Origin: Elizabethkingia miricola
GTDB lineage: Bacteria; Bacteroidota; Bacteroidia; Flavobacteriales; Weeksellaceae
NCBI RefSeq assembly: GCF_001675285.1
Contig: NZ_LSGQ01000003.1
Span: 558,001 to 622,000, forward strand
Direction: 5' to 3'
DNA: 64,000 bases
This document shows, piece after piece, positions 17,005 through 25,912 of the stretch (position 1 is its first letter; each line of letters begins with the position of its first letter). A program made the position numbers and the translations under genes. Under the pieces are notes generated by a model that saw nothing but the letters and a program-made list of their open reading frames with translations, was not told the DNA's origin and searched no databases.

Positions 17005-18045
17005 TTAACCCGCTTTATTCCGGATGAGTTTCTGTACAATCTGATTCAGCATTTCCTTGTTTTCGTCGATATAAGCCAGACCTGCCTGAATAAGATTTTC
17101 AATGTTTTCTTCTCTTACATTATCCATAGATGGAGAAGCATTTTTCAGAGAAGGATTGATCCGGTAATAATTTTTCTGATTGCGGCTTCCCAGTGTTTGG
17201 AACATTTGTGAAAGCTGATAATCTACAGTTTCCGCGTTGGCAGAGAGCAGGATGTCGATTAAAGGACCTATCCATGCCAGCTTGCCCGCATTTTCCATTT
17301 TTTTGTAAGGATAAGATTTAGCTTCAGATCCTGTTCCGATGGAAATAATCATCATATCATTTACTGTAGGATAATCGGGTTTCTGATCGGTTTTAAATAT
17401 CTGCCCGAATGGCATTTTCCGGGCTTCGGCATATGCACATAAAGCTGGATTGTTAGCATAAACGCCACCATCAATAAGACTGAAATTCTGTCCATATTGT
17501 GACTGAATTCTTGCCGGACTAAAATAAGTAGGTGCTGCAGATGTGGCACGGCAAATATCTTTCACCAGAAAATTATCTGTGCTGATGCCGGCATCGGCGG
17601 AGTTAAAAAGTTTAGCTCTTCTGTTTTCGATGTCATAACTTGTAATCAGGCAAGGCTTTATCAGTTCTTTTAATTCCAGTTTTCCGAAGAAGTCATTGAG
17701 ATTTTTTTCCAGGGCTTCCTGTGAGATTTTTTCATTGAAAAGCCCGAAAGGGTTTATAAGCCGTTTAAAAAAAGAAACCTGAAAGATGTCTTCTCCTTTT
17801 TCCGAATACAGTTCCAAGCCTTTTTGTATGGAATATCGTGCATTCCGCTTTTCATCCGGATAAAGCATAATCGAAGTGATTAGACCGCCGGTACTGCTGC
17901 CGGCAACCAAATCGAAATAGTCACCCAGTTTATTCTGAGAGTTGTCTTGCTTTTGAAGCTGTTCCTCAATATATCTGAGGATAATACAAGAGATAATTCC
18001 CCTTATGCCTCCCCCGTCAAGGGAGAGGATACAAATCTTTTTCAT
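17005..18045 (-). CDS. patatin-like phospholipase
   Basis: Protein of 346 residues with a complete patatin catalytic set: oxyanion loop D-G-G-G-I-R-G (10-16), nucleophile elbow G-S-S-T-G (49-53, Ser51) and the D-G-G motif with Asp192. There is no signal peptide, so it is cytoplasmic or needs another export route. The family hydrolyses phospholipids or lysophospholipids. Patatins also serve as CBASS effectors (CapV), but no cyclic-oligonucleotide synthase is adjacent. It lies 206 bp downstream of the M15 peptidase gene on the same strand and may be expressed with it from the promoter element at 18775-18814. Confidence 0.85.
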   Translation of the reverse strand: MKKICILSLDGGGIRGIISCIILRYIEEQLQKQDNSQNKLGDYFDLVAGSSTGGLITSIMLYPDEKRNARYSIQKGLELYSEKGEDIFQVSFFKRLINPFGLFNEKISQEALEKNLNDFFGKLELKELIKPCLITSYDIENRRAKLFNSADAGISTDNFLVKDICRATSAAPTYFSPARIQSQYGQNFSLIDGGVYANNPALCAYAEARKMPFGQIFKTDQKPDYPTVNDMMIISIGTGSEAKSYPYKKMENAGKLAWIGPLIDILLSANAETVDYQLSQMFQTLGSRNQKNYYRINPSLKNASPSMDNVREENIENLIQAGLAYIDENKEMLNQIVQKLIRNKAG

Positions 18046-18251
18046 AATGTTTTGTTTTGATGTTTGTTCTAAAAATCAGTGAATGAAACCTTATATAGTT
18101 TCATGAGTTTGAATGCAATGTCAGTAAAGTGCCTACAGAAGATAAGCACAATGGAAAAGTCAACGACGATGCATTAAGTCTTTATCTTAGGATAAAGTTT
18201 CGATCTTGGGAGTAGGTGAGAGTGGAATTTGTGCCTTTATCATTAGATGCC

Positions 18252-18752
18252 TTAAATAAGAATATAGCCTGATTTATCCTTGGGCATTTTTGAAAGTACT
18301 TTCCAGTCAGTGGAGATTGTACCGTATCTGGTTTGGAGACTTTTCTTTTCAAAATGTGGATAATCTTTAAAAATTTTCCAGTTGCCACCCCATTCCCAGC
18401 CATAGCGATTAAATATCTTTACACATTCCTGCCAATCAGCTATACGGTCACCATCCCAGTCTTTTGCAATATCCCAGCTTGCTGTTTTACCGTCAATAAT
18501 CAGGCAAATATCCACAGCCAGACCATAGTTATGGATACTTTGTCCTGGTCTTGCATTCGTTACTTTTAGTCCCGGTGTAGTTCTGCCTTGTGCATATAAT
18601 TTTGCCTGTTCAGCATGAGTTCTTAGTCCCTGTGTGATTCTTATTTTTGCCCTTCCTGTTAGTGCTTTATCGCAATCTTTGATAATCTGCATTACTTCTT
18701 CCCTTATCACGGGATGAAGCTTTCCAATGTGTGTTTGTGTAATCTTGTCCAT
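18252..18752 (-). CDS. M15-family peptidoglycan peptidase, endolysin-like
   Basis: Protein of 166 residues from the ATG at 18752. That start fits the TAcaTTTG box 24 bp upstream, whereas the longer frame to 18812 would run through the promoter. The metallopeptidase set is visible: S-I-H-N-Y-G-L-A-V-D (His74, Asp81) and Y-P-H-F-E (His133), as in phage L-Ala-D-Glu peptidases and VanY/VanX carboxypeptidases. There is no signal peptide, as in endolysins and injected effectors. Expected reaction: cleavage of peptide stems of peptidoglycan. The shared promoter element links it to the Rhs and fibre units. Confidence 0.82.
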   Translation of the reverse strand: MDKITQTHIGKLHPVIREEVMQIIKDCDKALTGRAKIRITQGLRTHAEQAKLYAQGRTTPGLKVTNARPGQSIHNYGLAVDICLIIDGKTASWDIAKDWDGDRIADWQECVKIFNRYGWEWGGNWKIFKDYPHFEKKSLQTRYGTISTDWKVLSKMPKDKSGYILI

Positions 18753-18774
18753 ACTATTATTTATTAGTGATGGA

Positions 18775-18814
18775 GCAAATGTAATTGGGGGTGGCGTCAA
18801 AACTTGACGCATTA
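18775..18814 (-). promoter_or_regulatory. shared promoter/operator element, copy 4
   Basis: The clearest copy. The inverted repeat GCGTCAA-AAC-TTGACGC (18794-18810) is perfect. On the minus strand TTTTG, 14 bp and a perfect TAcaTTTG (18783-18776) follow, with the ATG of the peptidase gene 24 bp further on, a normal distance for a Bacteroidota promoter. Confidence 0.8.
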
Positions 18815-18836
18815 TATTTTATCTTCAATTTTTTAT

Positions 18837-18874
18837 AAAAAACCCCGCTGAATAATTATTCAGCGGGGTTTTAA
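18837..18874. terminator. strong bidirectional terminator
   Basis: ACCCCGCTGAATA/TATTCAGCGGGGT forms a 12-bp GC-rich stem flanked by A-runs on the left and T-runs on the right, so it can work in both directions. It could end the 19081-19788 transcript after a tail of about 210 nt, or a short RNA starting near 18960. Confidence 0.85.
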
Positions 18875-18964
18875 TTTGGAACAAGACTAGGTATGGTTTC
18901 TGCTAGGTGTGTAGAGGAATAATAATTTAATAATCATACCTATTCTGAGATAGTATTTATCTGG

Positions 18965-19001
18965 ATTAGAACATATTCTAATTTTAATAGAATTAATTCT
19001 A
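18965..19001. promoter_or_regulatory. two Fur-like palindromes without an obvious target gene
   Basis: ATTAGAA-CATA-TTCTAAT (18965-18982) and TAGAATTAATTCTA (18988-19001) are both perfect palindromes built from the TAGAAT half-site seen at iron-repressor boxes. No start codon of a convincing gene lies next to them; the nearest gene (19081-19788) ends here. Confidence 0.45.
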
Positions 19002-19080
19002 ATATTTCATGGGTTTTGATTTGAAATTTGCTTTGGTAAATATTTTTCAGAATTTTAGCTTGACAAAGTTGATTATTGTA

Positions 19081-19788
19081 TTACTTAACAGGCTTTCCGT
19101 CCTCTCCAAGAAGTTCTATTTTGGCCTCATTATTTTTATCAACATATATTTTTATCCTTGGTTTTCCTTTCTGATCTTTTATGAACAAACCAACATCTTT
19201 ATTGAAATTTTTGCCGATAAAAAGGCGGTCTTCCATTAGGAGGCTATCCGTTTTCATTTTCTTTACAGCTTGCTGTTGCTCTTCCTTATTCTTTAGTTTG
19301 TCCAGTTCTTTAAATCTTCTCATTCTTTCATTGAAAGTCTTTTCTTTTGGATAATCCCAGATCTGTAATCCATATTTCCGATCGTAATTTTGGGTGTTTT
19401 CCATATACTGCAGCTGCATAATCTGATCATCCCTGAATTTATCCACAGAAAGAACCAATCCGGCATCTTTTTCATTTCCGTCATAGACCAAACCTCCACA
19501 TTCATCACCGGAAGAATTAAAGAAAATTATACCCGAAGACCGCTCTCTGTCCGGTAGTTTTTCACCATTCATAATTCCCGGATGCTGTCTGTGTTCGTTG
19601 CTAATCACCATTCGTAAATCCCCTTTTTCGCCCACAACATTTATCTTTTTTACAGTGAGTTCGTCGAAACTTTCCTTTTTCTCTTTATCTCTGAAGCCTG
19701 ACAGGATAAAAATGATAAATGCCAGTGAACTTATTATTACATACGTGGTTAGAAAATTGAGCTTTCTTTTTAAAGATTTTTCGGTCAT
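19081..19788 (-). CDS. membrane-anchored protein of unknown function
   Basis: Protein of 235 residues: a basic N-terminus, one membrane segment (about 13-32), then a periplasmic, highly charged domain. The central part (about 45-110) has the look of a beta-rich module, followed by a Lys/Glu-rich helical stretch (150-190) and a final beta segment. I know no function for it. It is transcribed alone, divergent from the PepSY operon. The start at 19788 gives the intact membrane anchor. The nearest terminator is more than 200 bp beyond its stop. Confidence 0.6.
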   Translation of the reverse strand: MTEKSLKRKLNFLTTYVIISSLAFIIFILSGFRDKEKKESFDELTVKKINVVGEKGDLRMVISNEHRQHPGIMNGEKLPDRERSSGIIFFNSSGDECGGLVYDGNEKDAGLVLSVDKFRDDQIMQLQYMENTQNYDRKYGLQIWDYPKEKTFNERMRRFKELDKLKNKEEQQQAVKKMKTDSLLMEDRLFIGKNFNKDVGLFIKDQKGKPRIKIYVDKNNEAKIELLGEDGKPVK

Positions 19789-19924
19789 AATATTATGATT
19801 TTAAATTTTATAATAGGACGTAACCATTGATGAAATGTTACAATAATCAGATAATATCACAATTAAGTGAAAAGTATTTTGTGGTTTATTTAAATAAAAA
19901 ACATGATTTTAAACATATATATTA

Positions 19925-19953
19925 ATTTAGAATAATTTAAAATAATAAATTTG
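19925..19953 (+). promoter_or_regulatory. promoter with Fur/DtxR-like operator for the siderophore operon
   Basis: A perfect -7 box TAAATTTG (19946-19953) lies 13 bp before the ATG. Just upstream, ATTTAGAAT-A-ATTTAAAAT (19925-19943; seven of nine arm positions symmetric) covers the -33 to -7 interval, the expected place for iron-dependent repression. Confidence 0.55.
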
Positions 19954-19966
19954 CAAAAAAATCTTG

Positions 19967-21094
19967 ATGAAGCTTAAAACGGCAAAGCGCTGGTTCAAAT
20001 GGCACAAATGGACCAGTTTAATTTGCACATTATTCCTCCTGTTACTTTGTATAACAGGCCTACCTCTTATATTCCATGAAGAGATCGATGAATATATATC
20101 AGAGCATAAAGATGCTGTTATTCCACCCGGAACTCAGAAGATAAATCTGGATAAACTGGCAAAAATTGCTGAAGCTAAATATCCCGGAGAACATGCACGT
20201 TATGCATTTTGGGATCAGAATAATCATCCAAATCAGGTATTATTCGACGTAGTAAAAAGTCCGGATTCACCACCTGAACAAAGTAAGTTTTTGATCCTGA
20301 ATGAATATACCGGCGAAGTTTTAGGACAGCCTAAAGACGAAGGTGTTATGAGTGTGATTCGACATCTTCATGTGGATCTTTTTGCAGGAATTCCCGGCAA
20401 ATTGTTTCTGGGGCTCATGGGAATGTTGTTTGTGATTTCCATTATATCGGGTATTGTCCTGTACGGACCTATTATGAAGAATTTTGATTTTGGAATGGTG
20501 CGTAAGGATAAATCCAAGAGGCTGAAATGGCTGGATACTCATAACCTGCTGGGAATTGTTGTAATGGCCTGGATGCTGGTCGTAGGAATAACCGGAGTAA
20601 TTAATGCGATGTCCGATGTAATTGTAGGGCTTTGGCAGCAAGGGCAGTTAGCAGAAATGACAGCCCCTTATAAAAATGAGAAACCTTATACAGGCACGCT
20701 AAGCTCATTGCAGGCGGCTGTAAAGAGTGCAGAAAAAACGGTTCCGGATATGAAGGTCAGTATTGTCGCTTATCCAGGTACTCTGTTTACCAGCAAACAC
20801 CACTATGCCGTATTTATGAAAGGCAACACGGAAGTAACTTCCAGATTACTGATGCCGGTACTGATTGATGCAAAATCAGGTGACGTCACAGATTCGCGTG
20901 TAATGCCCTGGTATGTGAATACATTATTTCTTTCTCAGCCATTACATTTTGGTAATTATGGGGGGATGACATTGAAAATAATCTGGGGTGTTTTCGATTT
21001 TCTGACCATTGTTGTACTGATTACAGGTGTTTACTTGTGGATTGCCCGCAGAAAATCCGAGAAAAAGCATTGGAAAAATCTTTCTAAAAACTAA
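19967..21094 (+). CDS. PepSY-associated transmembrane protein
   Basis: Protein of 375 residues from the ATG at 19967 (a TTG directly before is in frame but unneeded). It has four predicted helices (about 15-38, 140-162, 190-212 and 340-362) and two large periplasmic segments with PepSY features, matching the PepSY_TM/PiuB family. Family members sit with TonB-dependent siderophore receptors and are thought to help release or reduce ferric siderophores at the inner membrane. It is the first gene of a three-gene operon, 4 bp before the next start. Confidence 0.85.
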   Translation: MKLKTAKRWFKWHKWTSLICTLFLLLLCITGLPLIFHEEIDEYISEHKDAVIPPGTQKINLDKLAKIAEAKYPGEHARYAFWDQNNHPNQVLFDVVKSPDSPPEQSKFLILNEYTGEVLGQPKDEGVMSVIRHLHVDLFAGIPGKLFLGLMGMLFVISIISGIVLYGPIMKNFDFGMVRKDKSKRLKWLDTHNLLGIVVMAWMLVVGITGVINAMSDVIVGLWQQGQLAEMTAPYKNEKPYTGTLSSLQAAVKSAEKTVPDMKVSIVAYPGTLFTSKHHYAVFMKGNTEVTSRLLMPVLIDAKSGDVTDSRVMPWYVNTLFLSQPLHFGNYGGMTLKIIWGVFDFLTIVVLITGVYLWIARRKSEKKHWKNLSKN

Positions 21095-21098
21095 AATC

Positions 21099-21269
21099 AT
21101 GAATAAGAAAATATTCAGACTCTGGGGAATGCCTGTTTTATTGGCTGTGCTTTCTCTTTACGGGCTTATATCAGCTCTTATCGGGAAAGGAATTTGGGAT
21201 ATACTCGCTTGTGCCGCCCTGATCATTCCTGTCCTTATTATCATGAAACATTACTATAAAAAATCTTAA
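21099..21269 (+). CDS. small membrane protein of the siderophore operon
   Basis: Protein of 56 residues with two hydrophobic helices (about 10-28 and 30-48) and a basic C-terminus. The ATG at 21099 follows the PepSY stop by 4 bp; the longer frame from 21027 overlaps the PepSY gene and is unlikely. Small two-helix proteins in this position are common in Bacteroidota PepSY-TonB operons, but I know of no assigned function. Confidence 0.75.
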   Translation: MNKKIFRLWGMPVLLAVLSLYGLISALIGKGIWDILACAALIIPVLIIMKHYYKKS

Positions 21270-21300
21270 GAAATAACTATTATAAAAATCTGAGCTTATT

Positions 21301-23517
21301 ATGAAAAAAGTGTTGTTGAATGCAGTTCTGTTATCTGGTGTTCTTGCCTATGCACAAGAAAGGGATACTGTAAATGCAAAGAAAATTGATGAGGTAATTA
21401 TCAATTCCTATATCAAAAAAGACAGTGATTACGCAAATAAAATGCCGTTAAAGACTATTGAAAATCCACAGGTTTACTCCTCTATAGATAAAGCTGTTTT
21501 GGAAAATCAATTAATTTATACAGCGGATGAAGCATTGAGAAATGTAACCGGAATACAAAAAATGTGGAGTGCAACTAACAGAGCCGGAGATGGCGGGATT
21601 TTTATAAACCTACGGGGATTTGTAGCAGGAAACTCCATGAGAAATGGTTTGGTCGCACCTGTTACTACGTCTATGGATGCCATAAATTTGGAAAAAATAG
21701 AAGTTTTGAAAGGACCTTCAGCTACTTTGTTTGGTAGTAATGCAACTTCTTATGGAGGGGTAATAAACCGAGTTACGAAGAAACCATTTGAAACATTTGC
21801 AGGGTCAGTTTCTTTAACCGGGGGAAGTTATAATTATTACAGAGTACAAACAGATGTAAATGCTCCCATTACAAAAGATAAAAAATTATTATTCCGTGTA
21901 AATACAGCTTATACCAATCAAGGATCTTTCCAAAGGCCGGATGCTAAGAATTCATTTTATGCATTTACTCCTTCACTAAGCTATAAACCTACAGATGATT
22001 TGGAAATTAATTTGGAATATGAAATGTATGAAACAAATGCATATCCTGAAACTGGTTTCTTTTTCTATTTTCCATCGTCTGTGTTAGGAGCTGACAGAAT
22101 GGATCAAATTAGTAAATATGGATATGATTACAAACAGTCATATATAGGAAAAGGACTTACAACAACAGGAAAAGCAAGAAACCTTTTTGGGCAGGTTAAT
22201 TATAAATTGAATGAATATATAAAATCATCTACCAATGTAAGTACATCTTATTCTTATTCTGATGGCTTTAATCCTTATTTTTATATGGCACCAAAGTCGG
22301 CAGTTTCTCAGAATCCGGCAGATACACAAATAGGTGTTGTAAGAGCCGATCAATCTACTGTGGATAGTAAGAAAAAGTATTTTCAGATCCAACAGAATTT
22401 TAATTTTGATTTTCATGTGGCTGGTATGCGAAACAGAACAGTAGCCGGTTTTGATTATATGAGAATAAACGACGATCAGCATTTTATTTTCACCAATTTC
22501 GATTGGGTTCCGTTTAGTGGAGCTGACTATTCTAATATGAATGCACAGACACTTCGGGAAAAATATCAGTATTATCAGAATCTTCCAGGTTATGATTTTA
22601 ATGCAAATAATACATATCCAAGTCTGGGAAAACAAAATATTTATAGTGGCTATATTTCTAATGTTCTTACTCTTGTGAGAGGATTAAACATCCTTGCAGC
22701 TTTACGTTATGAAAGTAATGTTTATAAAGGTGGGCAACAAGGACAAAAACAAGCCGATGCTTACACTCAGTCAGCCTGGTCTCCTAAATTCGGAGTAACA
22801 TATCAGATTGTTCCGGAAAAATTATCAGTATTTGGGAACTATCAAAATAGTTTTAAAAGCAATGGATACTATATTCAGAATAAAGCTGGAGATATTGCAC
22901 TTTCCGATCCTGAAAGAGCAAATCAGTTTGAGGGAGGATTTAAAGCAAATTTACTGAATGGGAAAATTTCTGCAACATTGAGTTATTATGATATTAAAGT
23001 GAAAAATACATTAATAGCTACAAATGAAATGACTTCAAGTGGGCAGGCTGTGCAAAGCCAGGCGGGAAAACTAACAAGCCGTGGATTTGAAGCGGAGATT
23101 AATGCATACTTGGTTAAAGGCTTTTCATTAATTGCCGGGCTTAGTTATAACGATTCTCGTTTTGATACACAACTAGGTAAAGACGTCTTAGGGAACAGAC
23201 CTGCTACAGCATCATCCCCTTGGCTGGCCAACTTCAATGCAAGTTATCAGTTTGTAGATGGTCGGTTTAAAGGCTTAGGATTTGGAATTGGTGGAAATTA
23301 TGCAAGTGATAATAAAATCGTAAACTCACAGTCTATGGGATATTTTATTCTTCCAAAATATTTTGTGTTGAATGCTAATGCTTTTTATGATACACGTAAA
23401 TTCAGAATTGGAGTGAAAGTGGATAACTTTACGAATGAACACTATTGGCAAGGTTATACAACGGCAAATGCACAGCCTCTTATGAATATTATGGGGAGTT
23501 TAACTCTAAAATTCTAG
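21301..23517 (+). CDS. TonB-dependent siderophore receptor
   Basis: Protein of 738 residues with a signal peptide (1-18, A-Y-A-Q), a plug domain (about 50-165, with L-R-G-F and L-K-G-P-S-A-T-L-F-G) and a 22-strand barrel ending in the terminal Phe required for outer-membrane assembly. It lacks the N-terminal carboxypeptidase-like domain of SusC proteins. It is similar in layout to ferrichrome/hydroxamate receptors (FhuA/FoxA type); the ligand cannot be told from sequence. It is the third gene of the PepSY operon, 31 bp after the small protein, and is followed by a good terminator. Confidence 0.9.
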   Translation: MKKVLLNAVLLSGVLAYAQERDTVNAKKIDEVIINSYIKKDSDYANKMPLKTIENPQVYSSIDKAVLENQLIYTADEALRNVTGIQKMWSATNRAGDGGIFINLRGFVAGNSMRNGLVAPVTTSMDAINLEKIEVLKGPSATLFGSNATSYGGVINRVTKKPFETFAGSVSLTGGSYNYYRVQTDVNAPITKDKKLLFRVNTAYTNQGSFQRPDAKNSFYAFTPSLSYKPTDDLEINLEYEMYETNAYPETGFFFYFPSSVLGADRMDQISKYGYDYKQSYIGKGLTTTGKARNLFGQVNYKLNEYIKSSTNVSTSYSYSDGFNPYFYMAPKSAVSQNPADTQIGVVRADQSTVDSKKKYFQIQQNFNFDFHVAGMRNRTVAGFDYMRINDDQHFIFTNFDWVPFSGADYSNMNAQTLREKYQYYQNLPGYDFNANNTYPSLGKQNIYSGYISNVLTLVRGLNILAALRYESNVYKGGQQGQKQADAYTQSAWSPKFGVTYQIVPEKLSVFGNYQNSFKSNGYYIQNKAGDIALSDPERANQFEGGFKANLLNGKISATLSYYDIKVKNTLIATNEMTSSGQAVQSQAGKLTSRGFEAEINAYLVKGFSLIAGLSYNDSRFDTQLGKDVLGNRPATASSPWLANFNASYQFVDGRFKGLGFGIGGNYASDNKIVNSQSMGYFILPKYFVLNANAFYDTRKFRIGVKVDNFTNEHYWQGYTTANAQPLMNIMGSLTLKF

Positions 23518-23542
23518 ATAGCAATTCATAATTATAAAAGTG

Positions 23543-23577
23543 AAAATCCGGCTGCTTTAAGTAGCCGGATTTTTTTA
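23543..23577. terminator. terminator between convergent operons
   Basis: AAATCCGGCT/AGCCGGATTT arms with a 9-nt loop, followed by seven T on the plus strand; A-runs on the other side also allow use by the leftward spondin-gene transcript. Confidence 0.85.
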
Positions 23578-23591
23578 TCTTTTAGTATATA

Positions 23592-24812
23592 TTATTGATA
23601 AGTTACTTTCAGTACTGAAGAAACCTGTGGTACAGGATAATTGTTCCCTACTTTGGAAATATTTTTATCCTCGGGAGCAGGTGTTCCACCAAATAAAGCT
23701 TGTTTATTTCCCGCACCCGGATACTGATCGACTCCGGTTCCGTCATCAAACAATGCTGTTTTAGCTGTTAAATCACCTTTTGTATTTGCTGTAACTTCGC
23801 TTTCATTGGCATAAAACCAGTCGTTGGAATAGCCAAACATGGTAACATATGCAATCTTGTCACCGGGAGTTGTAGTGATATTAGCCGATACTTTTGCGCC
23901 AGGTGCTATAGGGGCATTGCCCAATACATAAACGCTGACTCCTGGTTTTGTTAATGCATCTTTTAATTTTGCAGCATCACCTTTCTGAGCAATATCTTTT
24001 AGTCCCATTCCCATATCTTTTGCTCCAACCTGGTATATAGGGTTTGTATCTCCTTTATAAACAACAACCAGTATAGGGGAGAGCCCTGTAATAATTCCGG
24101 TATTGTTTTTTGTTTTGGTGTTAAGAGAAGCATTGTTTCCACTTTCCGCAATAGCCGTAATTTCAGGATTCGATTTTTCTCCGGCCTTATAGAATGGCAT
24201 TTCATTTAATAATTTTCCACCTAATATATTGGACACAGCCCATACACCGGGAGAAAAAGGCGTTTCATTCATAGTACCTCCGGAAGTATTGGTAATACTA
24301 AGTGTAAATTCAGAGGCTGCATCATTATAAATCAGACTTAGTTTCATCAGCTTGGAGGCATCAACATTCGGAACCATGGCAATAGGATTCGATTCAGGAT
24401 TTCCGGTAGTGTTATCCTTGCTGCCATTGTCCCAAAGCTTGATCTGTGCAGAAATATCCCCGGTTATAGGAGTTCCGTTATCGTTATACAGTTTTATTCC
24501 GGGGTTTTCAGGTGCAAAGAACCAGTCTTTAGAAGCACCATACATCGTTGCAAACATCAGTCGTTGGCCTTTTCCGGCATTGAATTTAAAGCTGATGCTT
24601 TGTCCCGGTAGTACAACAGGTAATTGTACTGTTGCACTTCCTGTTCCCTGAAAGGCTCCGCTCTGTACAAAGTCCTTGTTCTGTACCACATTTTCCACTG
24701 TGAATGTACCCTGTTGTGGCTGAGGTGTCATGTCGTTGGTGCTGTCGTTGCAGGATGATAATACTCCCGCTGTACCTGCCATTAGAATAGCAGAAAAAAA
24801 TACTTTTTTCAT
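23592..24812 (-). CDS. lipoprotein with two spondin-N-type domains
   Basis: Protein of 406 residues. The signal peptide ends in a lipobox L-S-S-C (Cys20). Two homologous halves follow, about 45-190 and 290-395, each with the spondin-N pattern (F-A-T-M-Y-G/V-T-M-F-G followed by K-D-W-F-F/N-D-W-F-Y and an L-W-D/L-F-D-D turn). In eukaryotes this domain is extracellular; bacterial copies are surface or periplasmic proteins of unknown role. It starts 23 bp after the MsrAB stop, so it is probably the last gene of the ECF-sigma operon. A link to extracytoplasmic oxidative stress is inferred from position. Confidence 0.8.
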   Translation of the reverse strand: MKKVFFSAILMAGTAGVLSSCNDSTNDMTPQPQQGTFTVENVVQNKDFVQSGAFQGTGSATVQLPVVLPGQSISFKFNAGKGQRLMFATMYGASKDWFFAPENPGIKLYNDNGTPITGDISAQIKLWDNGSKDNTTGNPESNPIAMVPNVDASKLMKLSLIYNDAASEFTLSITNTSGGTMNETPFSPGVWAVSNILGGKLLNEMPFYKAGEKSNPEITAIAESGNNASLNTKTKNNTGIITGLSPILVVVYKGDTNPIYQVGAKDMGMGLKDIAQKGDAAKLKDALTKPGVSVYVLGNAPIAPGAKVSANITTTPGDKIAYVTMFGYSNDWFYANESEVTANTKGDLTAKTALFDDGTGVDQYPGAGNKQALFGGTPAPEDKNISKVGNNYPVPQVSSVLKVTYQ

Positions 24813-24835
24813 AGCGTGTTGTTTTTTGTTTGTGC

Positions 24836-25912
24836 TTATTTTTTTATGGGTTTTATTAATGAAAGGTATTTTCCATACCCTTGTTTTTCCATTTCATTTT
24901 TCGGGATGAATTTTAATGATGCACTGTTGATACAATATCTCAGTCCGCCTTTATCCTGTGGACCGTCATTGAAGACATGGCCCAGGTGTGCATTTCCGGT
25001 TTTGCTTCTTACTTCGGTACGCTGCATTCCGTGGGAATTATCTGTTTTTTCCTGAACAAGAGCCTCGCTTATCGGGCGGGAGAAGCTTGGCCAGCCACAA
25101 CCGGATTCATATTTATCAGTAGAAACAAATAAAGGTTCTCCGGTAGTAATGTCAACATATATTCCTTCCCGGAATTCATTATAATATTGGTTTTCAAAAG
25201 GCCTTTCTGTTGCATTTTGCTGGGTTACCTCATACTGCTGTGCAGTTAGTTTTTTACGAAGTGTTTTGTCATCCGGTTTTTGGTAAGTGTGAGGCGGATT
25301 GGCTTTTCTTGCCATTTCAAACAATCCGGGTTCTATATGGCAGTAGCCACCGGGATTTTTTCCAAGATAATCCTGATGATAATCTTCGGCTTTATAAAAA
25401 TTTTTCAAAGGCTTTACTTCAACAACAACTGGTTTTTTGTAGGCTTTTGACAATTTATCCACCTCTGACCGGATTGTGGATAAGTCGTTTTTACCACTGT
25501 AATAGATACCGGTTCTGTAGCGTGTTCCCATATCATTTCCTTGTTGGTTCATGCTGGTAGGATCTATTGTTTTAAAGTATAATTCTATCAACAGATCCAG
25601 ATTAATGATATCCGGATTGTAAATAACTTTAACAGTTTCGGCAAAACCTGTAGCATCAGAAGAAACGGTTTTGTAATCAGGATTTTTAACGTTCCCGTTT
25701 GCATAGCCTACTTCTGTAGCGGTTACACCTCTTACCTGTTTGAAGAAATGTTCGGTTCCCCAAAAGCAACCTCCGGCAAAATAGATTTCAGCAGAAGGCG
25801 CTCGCGGATCAACAATCATTGTTTTTTCGGTGGAAGGTTTGTTCTGTTTCCAGCTAATCAGAAATATAAGTCCTGTTATAAGGGTCAGGCAACCTATTGC
25901 TATTTTTTTCAT
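24836..25912 (-). CDS. msrAB: fused peptide methionine sulfoxide reductase MsrA-MsrB
   Basis: Protein of 358 residues with an N-terminal hydrophobic anchor or signal (5-21). The MsrA domain carries G-C-F-W-G (Cys49), and the MsrB domain carries [17 protein letters not shown] and the catalytic Cys near 327 in R-Y-C-I-N-S. The fusion repairs both S- and R-sulfoxides of methionine. The leader suggests action in the envelope. It overlaps the DUF417 gene by 4 bp (ATGA) and belongs to the sigma/anti-sigma operon, pointing to repair of oxidised envelope proteins. Confidence 0.93.
   Translation of the reverse strand: MKKIAIGCLTLITGLIFLISWKQNKPSTEKTMIVDPRAPSAEIYFAGGCFWGTEHFFKQVRGVTATEVGYANGNVKNPDYKTVSSDATGFAETVKVIYNPDIINLDLLIELYFKTIDPTSMNQQGNDMGTRYRTGIYYSGKNDLSTIRSEVDKLSKAYKKPVVVEVKPLKNFYKAEDYHQDYLGKNPGGYCHIEPGLFEMARKANPPHTYQKPDDKTLRKKLTAQQYEVTQQNATERPFENQYYNEFREGIYVDITTGEPLFVSTDKYESGCGWPSFSRPISEALVQEKTDNSHGMQRTEVRSKTGNAHLGHVFNDGPQDKGGLRYCINSASLKFIPKNEMEKQGYGKYLSLIKPIKK

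Noticed and set aside
17005-18045. CBASS defence system with a CapV effector
   Set aside because: The patatin motifs fit, but no CD-NTase or accessory cap gene is adjacent on either side.
18752-18812. Start of the M15 peptidase at 18812
   Set aside because: The 20 extra residues would be encoded by the -7 box and part of the operator; the ATG at 18752 fits the promoter distance and begins at the conserved domain.
19009-19239. Plus-strand gene overlapping the membrane-anchored protein
   Set aside because: It is a hydrophobic shadow frame opposite a better-supported gene, with no homology I can see; the Fur-like palindromes before it are better explained otherwise.
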